A stretch of 36,747 nt of DNA from Thiotrichaceae bacterium (GTDB lineage Bacteria > Pseudomonadota > Gammaproteobacteria > Thiotrichales > Thiotrichaceae), in contig WFWY01000054.1 in the NCBI GenBank assembly GCA_015490895.1, positions 1-36,747 of the forward strand, given 5' to 3'. The notes under the pieces were generated by a model. That model saw only the letters and a list, made by a program, of their open reading frames with translations. It made no database searches and was not told the DNA's origin. Below, piece after piece: positions 1 through 5,631 of this stretch. How positions within the stretch are numbered: position 1 is the stretch's first letter; the number at the start of each line of letters is the position of its first letter. The position numbers and the translations under genes were made by a program.

Positions 1-307
1 GCTTTTCTTTTAACCAAACAGGAATTGCGGTGATAAAAGACCTGATTCCGCTCGGGACATAGGCCAGGTATGTTTCCAGTAAGCGTTCAAATTTAACCAG
101 TGGCTTGTCATAAAAAATAATATAGTCAATATCTGCCATCATCAAACCTGCCTCTTCCAGACAATAAGTGATGGCATTTTTGGGGAACCCGGGATCATGT
201 TTCTTGCGGGTAAAGCGCTCCTCCTGTGCGGCCGCGACAATCTCGCCATTACAGACGATAGCCGCAGCGCTATCATGATAATACGCTGATATACCTATAA
301 TATTCAT
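1..307 (-). CDS. Carbamoyltransferase, NodU/CmcH family (partial, N-terminal part)
   Basis: Only the first 102 residues lie in the window; the gene runs off the left edge. Translation from the ATG at 307 begins MNIIGISAYYHDSAAAIV and continues with VAAAQEERFTRKKHD and a CLEEAG segment, the typical start of NodU/CmcH O-carbamoyltransferases, which use carbamoyl phosphate to carbamoylate sugars or antibiotic precursors. The HDSAA stretch belongs to the N-terminal ASKHA-like (Kae1/TsaD-like) fold that forms carbamoyl-adenylate. In many bacteria such genes sit in polysaccharide or secondary-metabolite clusters, but the neighbours to the left are not visible, so the substrate is unknown. The gene is followed on its upstream side by a 165-bp gap that contains the inverted repeat CTAAGAAG (329-336) and CTTCTTAG (391-398). 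Confidence 0.85.
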   Translation of the reverse strand, partial: MNIIGISAYYHDSAAAIVCNGEIVAAAQEERFTRKKHDPGFPKNAITYCLEEAGLMMADIDYIIFYDKPLVKFERLLETYLAYVPSGIRSFITAIPVWLKEK

Positions 308-472
308 TTTAGTTTCTATCTCGAATTACTAAGAAGCCCGGAGCTGCAGAAGCTTGAGCCCTGTAAAAACTGCATAAAACAGAGCATAAACTTCTTAGAG
401 AGTGATTCTACCCCTCACCATGTTTAAATCAATACTATTTACGCGACAGGTATCCATAGGGTTGCAAAAAAT

Positions 473-1210
473 TCATATCGGACACCCTTGTCCCATTAAA
501 GAAAGCATGGCTGTTCGCATACTTTTAAACAGCCCGGGGTTCTGTTTTTCTTCCATTGCCAACAACTGTTTCATATGCTCCCTTTGTGTTGGCATCTCAA
601 AGCAGGCCGGGCAGTTCTCATCAATAACTGGCAACTCAGCTACCTCTGCAAAGGCGCGAGTCTGTCTTTCGCGCACATACACCAGGGGGCGAATCACTCT
701 CAGGTCAGCAGCATCCGTCACATAATGTGCTTTCATGGTTTTTAATTGTCCACCATGGAAAGCCGACATTAAAAAACTTTCCGCCAAGTCATCCAGATGT
801 TGCGCCAGTGCCAGCACATTGTATCCCTGTTCTCTTGCCGTACTATACATGACGCCCCGTTTCATACGTGCACAAAAAGCACAATACGAATTATTATCCA
901 TGTGCTGTTCCGCCAATTCTACAATCGGCTCTTTTTGATAGTAGTAGTCAATACCCAATGACCGCATATAAGGAATAAGTAATGACGGATCAAAACTATC
1001 GGTCTGTGGATCCACTGTCACTGCACCGATGGAAAAACGGATTGGTGCATGACGCTGAAAGTGTATCAACACATGCAGCAACGACAGGGAGTCCTTACCT
1101 CCGGACAAGCCCAACAGGATACGGTCACCCTCACGAATCATCCTGAAATCGGCGATTGCCTTTCCAGCCTGACGCAATAAGGATTTCGGTGGTTTTATTA
1201 ATTTAGTCAT
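473..1210 (-). CDS. TtcA-like PP-loop tRNA thiolation protein
   Basis: 245 residues. The PP-loop SGGKDS (about residues 35-40) binds ATP and activates the target base by adenylation. Two CxxC pairs, CAFC (about 110) and CPAC (about 202), match the two cysteine pairs of E. coli TtcA, which ligate an Fe-S cluster and thiolate cytidine 32 of tRNA. The segment around HLDDLAESFLMSAFHGG corresponds to the TtcA HHRDD region. The protein is about 65 residues shorter than E. coli TtcA and lacks its C-terminal tail, so it may be a TtcA-family paralogue rather than the orthologue; I therefore leave the symbol empty. It is transcribed divergently from the peptidase gene with only about 40 bp between the starts, so the two promoters must overlap. 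Confidence 0.82.
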   Translation of the reverse strand: MTKLIKPPKSLLRQAGKAIADFRMIREGDRILLGLSGGKDSLSLLHVLIHFQRHAPIRFSIGAVTVDPQTDSFDPSLLIPYMRSLGIDYYYQKEPIVELAEQHMDNNSYCAFCARMKRGVMYSTAREQGYNVLALAQHLDDLAESFLMSAFHGGQLKTMKAHYVTDAADLRVIRPLVYVRERQTRAFAEVAELPVIDENCPACFEMPTQREHMKQLLAMEEKQNPGLFKSMRTAMLSLMGQGCPI

Positions 1211-1249
1211 AAGCTCTATACTATGATTACAAACAAAGAGATAATCTCT

Positions 1250-2200
1250 ATGAAGACACTTTACCCTTCACTTCACGCCTATCAGCATTTTTCTCTTGCA
1301 GTGGATGATATGCATGAATTGTACATTGAGGAGTGTGGCAACCCTGACGGCATCCCTATTGTCTTTCTGCACGGCGGGCCAGGTGCTGGCTGCGAATCCT
1401 ACCATCGTCGCTACTTTGACCCCGATAGTTATCGCATTATTTTATTTGATCAAAGGGGTTGCGGTCGTTCAACACCACATGCCGAGCTACAGAATAACAC
1501 GACTCAGTTTCTACTGAATGATTTGGAGCAAATACGAGAATTTCTTGGCATTGAGCAATGGGCTCTGTTTGGTGGCTCCTGGGGATCAACTCTGGCACTG
1601 GCTTATGCTCAGGCTTACCGAAACAGGGTCAGTGGCATTATCGTCCGGGGAATTTATTTTAGTAGCAGACAGGAAATCCGGTGGTTGTATCAACGCGGTA
1701 CCAGCCTTTTCTTCCCTGAGTACTGGCAAGATTTTTTGTCGCTGATCCCACACGAAGAACGTGATGACTTGTTGCAGGCATACTACAAACGATTAACCGG
1801 CGATGATGAGGTCGCCCGAATTCGTGCTGCCAAGGCCTGGGCCAGGTGGGAAGGCAGAACTGCAACTCTGGTTCCCAGCGACTCACTGCTGGATCACTTT
1901 ACCGATCCTCATACCGCGCTGAGTCTGGCCTGCATCGAGGCACATTATTTCGTCAACAACGGTTTTCTGGAAGAAAACCAGTTATTGGAACAAGCCGCAA
2001 CGCTGACTCATATCCCCGGCACCATCATCCATGGACGTTACGACATGCTCTGCCCGGTTGACAATGCCTATCGGCTGCATCAAGCATGGCCAGGAAGCAA
2101 GTTGGTTATTGTAGAAGGCAGTGGTCATGCTGGCAGCGAAGAAGGTATTATTTCGGCATTGATAGAGGCTACTGACAGCCTCATCGATACAGTTAAATGA
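1250..2200 (+). CDS. pip: Prolyl aminopeptidase (proline iminopeptidase)
   Basis: Alpha/beta-hydrolase of 316 residues that removes N-terminal proline from peptides in the cytoplasm. Visible hallmarks are the oxyanion-hole motif HGGPGAG, FDQRGCGRS, and the nucleophile elbow GGSWGS with the catalytic serine; the C-terminal part holds HGRYDMLCP (catalytic Asp region) and GSGHAG (catalytic His). I chose the ATG at 1250, preceded by AAAGAG, because the protein then begins MKTLYPSLHAY, as this family does, and matches the usual length near 315; an in-frame ATG at 1223 would add nine residues without a better ribosome site. dtd follows after 19 bp, so the two are probably cotranscribed. Confidence 0.93.
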   Translation: MKTLYPSLHAYQHFSLAVDDMHELYIEECGNPDGIPIVFLHGGPGAGCESYHRRYFDPDSYRIILFDQRGCGRSTPHAELQNNTTQFLLNDLEQIREFLGIEQWALFGGSWGSTLALAYAQAYRNRVSGIIVRGIYFSSRQEIRWLYQRGTSLFFPEYWQDFLSLIPHEERDDLLQAYYKRLTGDDEVARIRAAKAWARWEGRTATLVPSDSLLDHFTDPHTALSLACIEAHYFVNNGFLEENQLLEQAATLTHIPGTIIHGRYDMLCPVDNAYRLHQAWPGSKLVIVEGSGHAGSEEGIISALIEATDSLIDTVK

Positions 2201-2219
2201 CATGTATTAGGGAAAATCC

Positions 2220-2660
2220 ATGATTGGCTTGATACAGCGAGTCAGTTCTGCTTCAGTAGCTGTTGATTCCCGCATCATAAGCACTATCGATGAAGGCATT
2301 CTGTTGTTAGTGGGTGTGCAGAAAGCTGACACTGAAGATATCGCCAGACGCCTGGTCGAACGCGTGGTTCGCTACCGTATTTTCGAAGATGAAAAGGGCA
2401 GAATGAATCGCTCACTGCTGAATACTCAAGGGGAGTTGTTAATTGTCCCCCAGTTTACACTGGCTGCCGATACTCAAAAAGGTCTGCGCCCAAGCTTTAC
2501 TGCCGCCGCCTCTCCCGAGAAAGGGCAACAGTTATACGACTATTTCATTCAGGAGGCGAGCCAGCTCCTGGAGACCGTTAAGACTGGCCGTTTTGGTGCC
2601 GACATGCAGGTATCACTGGTCAATGAGGGGCCGGCAACGTTCACACTCACCGTCAACTAA
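2220..2660 (+). CDS. dtd: D-aminoacyl-tRNA deacylase
   Basis: 146 residues, full length for DTD. The enzyme hydrolyses D-amino acids (and glycine mischarged on tRNA-Ala) from tRNA, protecting translation from D-residues. The start MIGLIQRVSSASV is typical, and the two family signatures are present: PQFTLAAD near residue 78, where many members read SQFTL, and NEGPATF near 135, the Gly-Pro motif that gives chiral selectivity. A good ribosome site, AGGGAAAA, precedes the ATG. It lies 19 bp after pip and probably shares its transcript. The gene converges on the cyclic-nucleotide-binding gene with a gap of 14 bp; no obvious hairpin terminator is seen there. Confidence 0.95.
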   Translation: MIGLIQRVSSASVAVDSRIISTIDEGILLLVGVQKADTEDIARRLVERVVRYRIFEDEKGRMNRSLLNTQGELLIVPQFTLAADTQKGLRPSFTAAASPEKGQQLYDYFIQEASQLLETVKTGRFGADMQVSLVNEGPATFTLTVN

Positions 2661-2674
2661 CCGCTCCCTTGTAT

Positions 2675-3166
2675 TTACCTGTAACCCACCCCAGACATGG
2701 TTTTATGCATGGAAGAGATATCCTTGCTCGTGCTTCTAACCAGCTTATCCAGGCTAAGAATAACAAACTCCAGTAAATTCACTGCGATAAACGGATGCTC
2801 TATAGTAATACGCTTATACATTGGGCGATTGATCACGACCAGTTTGGCTCCTTTTTTACTCGCTCTCAATCGCACGGTACGGGGCAATTTATCAAAAAAT
2901 GACATTTCCCCAACCAGCCCGCCAGGACCTACACGCCCCACTTCAATATCCGTAGAGCCTTCCTGCTGGGATAAACGTACTTCACCCTCAAGCACAAGAA
3001 AAAACTCATCACCCACATCACCGATTTCAGCAATAACTCCCTTAGGTTCAATCTCACGAATACTGGTAAAGCGCAAAAAGGTCTCTACCTCATCTCGCGT
3101 CAGTGCCTGACAAAACTTCCCACAGGCTTGCATCATATTTTCCGACATATCACTATTGTTATTCAT
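2675..3166 (-). CDS. Stand-alone cyclic-nucleotide-binding domain protein
   Basis: 163 residues from the chosen start. The centre is a cNMP-binding beta-barrel of the CRP/PKA-R type: DVGDEFFLVLEGEVRLS, then GGLVGEMSFFDKLPRTVRLRA, which carries the Gly-Glu and Arg-Thr of the phosphate-binding cassette. No helix-turn-helix, kinase or channel domain follows; the C-terminus is a helical tail, so it could only act by binding a partner. The start at 3166 is favoured because GAGG lies five bases upstream; an in-frame ATG at 3202 has no ribosome site. It is divergent from the BolA gene across 89 bp that contains the palindrome GTATAC (3187-3192). Which nucleotide it binds cannot be told. Confidence 0.82.
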   Translation of the reverse strand: MNNNSDMSENMMQACGKFCQALTRDEVETFLRFTSIREIEPKGVIAEIGDVGDEFFLVLEGEVRLSQQEGSTDIEVGRVGPGGLVGEMSFFDKLPRTVRLRASKKGAKLVVINRPMYKRITIEHPFIAVNLLEFVILSLDKLVRSTSKDISSMHKTMSGVGYR

Positions 3167-3255
3167 CATCACCTCGACTGATCTGGTATACTCAACTTTC
3201 ATTCAAGGTGATTGTACAACGGTTTCCCTGCCAGTAAACAAAATAAGAGATTTAT

Positions 3256-3489
3256 ATGAGTATCAGTAACGACGATGTCGCCGCCATGATCACCCGTCAT
3301 ATTCCGGATGCCAACGTCACGGTTGAAGGAGATGGCTATAAATATCAGGCAACGATTACTAGCGAGGCTTTTCAGGATCTAAACACCATGAAGCGCCATC
3401 AACTGGTTTATGCTGCCCTGAACGATGCCATTACATCCGGTGAATTACACGCCCTGACCATAAAAGCCTATACTCCGGGTGAAGTATAG
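3256..3489 (+). CDS. BolA/IbaG-family protein
   Basis: 77 residues, a single BolA-like domain. The class II KH-like core is visible as VEGDGYKYQATI, LNTMKRHQLVYAAL and the terminal HALTIKAYTP, which matches the IbaG (YrbA) branch rather than BolA proper; the histidine of KRHQ is the conserved residue used with monothiol glutaredoxin to hold a [2Fe-2S] cluster. It ends soon after YTP and lacks the short tail of E. coli IbaG. First gene of a compact set: the small exported protein begins 13 bp later, then the TusA-like gene and the cation transporter. That context fits iron-sulfur or sulfur trafficking, which is inference. Confidence 0.87.
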   Translation: MSISNDDVAAMITRHIPDANVTVEGDGYKYQATITSEAFQDLNTMKRHQLVYAALNDAITSGELHALTIKAYTPGEV

Positions 3490-3502
3490 CCGGGAGAGAA
3501 AT

Positions 3503-3799
3503 ATGAAAACAGCCAGCACCCTCGTGATCATCACTTGTCTACTATCCAGCCAGACCGTATTTGCTGAGCCAGCCAAGAAGATCCAGTCAAAAAAAGAAAC
3601 TATCATTGTCAAAGGTAAACTGGGAACCATAAAGGAACAACGCGTTAAAAGCGTCCAGTCCACTATCTCCTATGCACCTTCCAGTGGTTCCGCCAGTTAT
3701 GACCTGATAGGTATTTCTGACAGCGGTTCAGAAGGTCTGAACGAACATGTGGAGTCTGATACCAGCGCTATTCCCAGCTGGACACTGTTTAGCTGGTAA
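3503..3799 (+). CDS. Small exported protein, DUF2782-like
   Basis: 98 residues from the ATG at 3503, which has GGGAGAG just upstream. Residues 1-21 form a signal peptide with a lysine, a hydrophobic core and a VFA-EP cleavage site, so the mature protein of about 77 residues should be periplasmic. The mature part is a short beta-type domain ending in SYDLIGISDSGSEG and a C-terminal IPSWTLFSW. The closing Trp-x-Leu-Phe-x-Trp and the acidic loop before it recall DUF2782 proteins, but I hold that family assignment only loosely. It sits between the BolA and TusA-like genes (13 bp and 10 bp gaps) and is probably translated from the same message. Function unknown. Confidence 0.7.
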   Translation: MKTASTLVIITCLLSSQTVFAEPAKKIQSKKETIIVKGKLGTIKEQRVKSVQSTISYAPSSGSASYDLIGISDSGSEGLNEHVESDTSAIPSWTLFSW

Positions 3800-3809
3800 C
3801 GACACCACC

Positions 3810-4058
3810 ATGGATGATCTCTATACACTGGTTAATGCCAGAAACCTTCTTTGCCCCATGCCTGTTATCCGCGTACAGGAAGCCGTTGAGCAGCTGTCAC
3901 CAGGCAGCCTGGTAAAAGTTGTTTGCAGTGACCCGGGAGCCTTGCATGATATTCCCGCATGGGTACGCATCCATGGCCACCGGCTTATCTCGACAAGTGA
4001 AAAAAAGGGGGAGTATCTGGTCGTACTGGAGGTACAAGATGAGGCACCTGCATCCTGA
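3810..4058 (+). CDS. TusA-family sulfur carrier
   Basis: 82 residues. The family signature is ARNLLCPMPVIRVQEAV, with the Cys-Pro-x-Pro motif whose cysteine (about residue 15) carries persulfide sulfur. TusA proteins pass sulfur from a desulfurase such as IscS to tRNA-modifying or molybdenum-cofactor enzymes, and in sulfur oxidisers TusA takes part in cytoplasmic sulfur transfer. The start ATG at 3810 gives the normal length; in-frame upstream sequence is coding for the preceding gene in another frame. Its stop overlaps the start of the cation transporter by one base (TGATG), a sign of translational coupling. Whether it serves tRNA thiolation or sulfur oxidation cannot be decided here. Confidence 0.88.
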   Translation: MDDLYTLVNARNLLCPMPVIRVQEAVEQLSPGSLVKVVCSDPGALHDIPAWVRIHGHRLISTSEKKGEYLVVLEVQDEAPAS

Positions 4059-5224
4059 TGTCTCACCCTCATCATCCCCTGCATACAACGCCAGAAGACA
4101 GGCAGGATTCAAATCGTTACCACGAAACCAGAAAGGTAACACTGGTGGGCGCCTTCGTGAATATCTTCCTGTCACTGGCACAATTAACCGGCGGCGTTAT
4201 TGCACAATCTCAGGCTCTGATTGCTGATGGCGTACACACCCTCTCTGATCTGGCCAGCGACATTGTTGTACTGGTAGCAGCAAAACTTGCCAGCAAGGAT
4301 GCTGATGAAGACCACCCTTATGGACACGGTCGTATCGAAACCGTTGCCACGATCATTCTGGGGCTGATGCTGTCCAGTGTAGGAATTGGCATTGCACTGG
4401 ATGCCTTCGGCCGCCTGGCACACCCCGAACTGTTGTTAAACCCCAAGCCTCTGGGTTTATTTTTCGCCCTGCTGGCGATTGTCAGCAAAGAATCCCTGTT
4501 TCACTACACCAAACGCACAGCCAGGCGGATAAATTCCCCGATGCTATTGGCTAATGCCTGGCACCATCGTTCCGATGCTATCTCCTCACTGGTTGTTTTA
4601 ATCGGCATTGCGGGCGCTATTTTTTTACACATTCACTGGCTGGACGCTATTGCAGCCATCATTGTTGCAGGCATGATCGTCTTTATGGGGCTACAGATGA
4701 TCAAGGACAGCGTAATGGAACTGGTTGATACTGCCTTAGACCCTGATCGGGTCAAGGAAATACACCAGTTCATTGAGCATATTGATGGCGTAAAAAATGT
4801 ACATATGTTACGTACCCGAAAAATGGGTGGAAACGCTCTGGCTGATGTGCATGTCCAGGTAGACTCCCATATTAGCGTATCAGAGGGACATCATATTGCA
4901 GAACGGGTGATGAACAATCTAACTACACAATTTCCAGAGCTACAGGATGTCACTGTCCACATAGACCCGGAAGATGATGAATGTGCCAGCCCTTGTGAGC
5001 ACCTGCCCTCCCGAAAAGAAGTACTGGAACATCTCTGTCCGCAGCTCAACAAGCTGGGATTAACAGAGGACGATACCATTACATTGCATTATCTGGATGG
5101 AAAAATCAGCCTCTCCATACATCTTGCTGACCATGCTTTAGCTGACAAGGCAGAGAGCATCAAAGCACTATGTAACGAAAATGAAGATATTCATAGCGTT
5201 GCTGTGTATACAAAACACGCTTAG
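4058..5224 (+). CDS. Cation diffusion facilitator (FieF/MamM-like) with extra C-terminal domain
   Basis: 388 residues, inner-membrane divalent metal/proton antiporter. Six hydrophobic segments fill residues 25-230. The metal-site motifs are ADGVHTLSDLASD in TM2, HPYGHGRIET in the TM2-TM3 loop and AWHHRSDAIS in TM5, the HxxxD arrangement typical of CDF proteins carrying zinc, iron or cobalt. The cytoplasmic domain follows (DGVKNVHMLRTRKMGG, residues about 245-305). Unlike the usual 290-310 residue members, about 80 more residues continue from a Cys-containing linker, DDECASPCEHLP, into a second alpha/beta-looking unit. Last gene of the BolA-TusA operon. The metal is unknown. Confidence 0.9.
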   Translation: MSHPHHPLHTTPEDRQDSNRYHETRKVTLVGAFVNIFLSLAQLTGGVIAQSQALIADGVHTLSDLASDIVVLVAAKLASKDADEDHPYGHGRIETVATIILGLMLSSVGIGIALDAFGRLAHPELLLNPKPLGLFFALLAIVSKESLFHYTKRTARRINSPMLLANAWHHRSDAISSLVVLIGIAGAIFLHIHWLDAIAAIIVAGMIVFMGLQMIKDSVMELVDTALDPDRVKEIHQFIEHIDGVKNVHMLRTRKMGGNALADVHVQVDSHISVSEGHHIAERVMNNLTTQFPELQDVTVHIDPEDDECASPCEHLPSRKEVLEHLCPQLNKLGLTEDDTITLHYLDGKISLSIHLADHALADKAESIKALCNENEDIHSVAVYTKHA

Positions 5225-5257
5225 TTTTAAGTGGTGTCTTGCAGAGCCAGGGCACCG

Positions 5258-5287
5258 ACCCGGAGCAGCTCCACAACATATCCGGGT
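5258..5287 (+). terminator. Possible hairpin after the cation transporter
   Basis: ACCCGGA (5258-5264) pairs with TCCGGGT (5281-5287), a 7-bp GC-rich stem with a 16-base loop, 34 bp after the stop. There is no T tract after it, so it is a weak candidate for an intrinsic terminator; it might only end or stabilise the operon message. Confidence 0.35.
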
Positions 5288-5292
5288 TAAAC

Positions 5293-5311
5293 ATGCACTT
5301 TTTCTGTGCAT
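5293..5311. promoter_or_regulatory. NtrC-like enhancer palindrome upstream of glnN
   Basis: ATGCAC-N7-GTGCAT is a perfect inverted repeat whose GCAC-N7-GTGC core has exactly the geometry of NtrC (NRI) binding sites. Its centre is about 150 bp upstream of the start predicted from the sigma-54 promoter, a normal enhancer distance. A weaker half-matching site, with GTGC at 5326-5329, lies about two helical turns closer. Confidence 0.65.
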
Positions 5312-5426
5312 GATGTATAGTTTCGGTGCATTTTGACGGATACAAGCTTTTCACATAACGAAGCCTTCACGTCTGTTACCGCAAATAAGTGAATAATCAA
5401 CACTGAACAGGCTTGCACTCCTGATA

Positions 5427-5441
5427 TGGCACGATTATTGC
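5427..5441 (+). promoter_or_regulatory. Sigma-54 promoter of glnN
   Basis: TGGCACGATTATTGC followed by T matches the RpoN consensus TGGCACG-N4-TTGCW at every defined base, with the GG and GC doublets ten bases apart. It points toward glnN and predicts transcription from about position 5453, leaving a leader near 180 bases. Confidence 0.85.
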
Positions 5442-5452
5442 TTTATAAAAGC

Positions 5453-5631
5453 TTATACTTGGCGCCTAATACGCCTAATATTTGCTTATCGTTACCACAT
5501 GTAACTATACCAGTGTACGTAACTGGATGGTTACTACCAAATGTAAGTAAACCCTGAACCTGCTCTTGCTTATCAGACTGTAACACTAAGCAGGTTCCAT
5601 TAATTTAGTATCCAAAAAGAGGAAATGGAAA
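5453..5631 (+). promoter_or_regulatory. Structured 5' leader of glnN
   Basis: The predicted untranslated leader holds several potential stems: GTTAC/GTAAC (5491-5505), CCAGT/ACTGG (5510-5526), and a 9-bp perfect stem GAACCTGCT (5556-5564) with AGCAGGTTC (5589-5597). TGCTTA (5567-5572) could pair instead with TAAGCA (5587-5592), which overlaps one arm of the 9-bp stem, so two exclusive structures are possible. The ribosome site GAGGAAA lies just before the ATG at 5632. I could not match it to the known glnA/glutamine riboswitch consensus. No gene is seen in 5225-5631. Confidence 0.45.
5463..5480 (+). repeat. Tandem 9-bp repeat in the glnN leader
   Basis: CGCCTAATA occurs twice in immediate succession, starting about ten bases after the predicted transcription start. 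Its role is unknown. Confidence 0.8.

Noticed and set aside
402-725. Plus-strand 107-codon frame antisense to the TtcA-like gene
   Set aside because: It lies opposite a gene with clear PP-loop and CxxC motifs and has no coding signal of its own.
5453-5631. Calling the glnN leader a known glutamine (glnA) riboswitch
   Set aside because: I could not align it to the conserved core of that motif by eye; only generic hairpins are supported, so it is listed as a structured leader.
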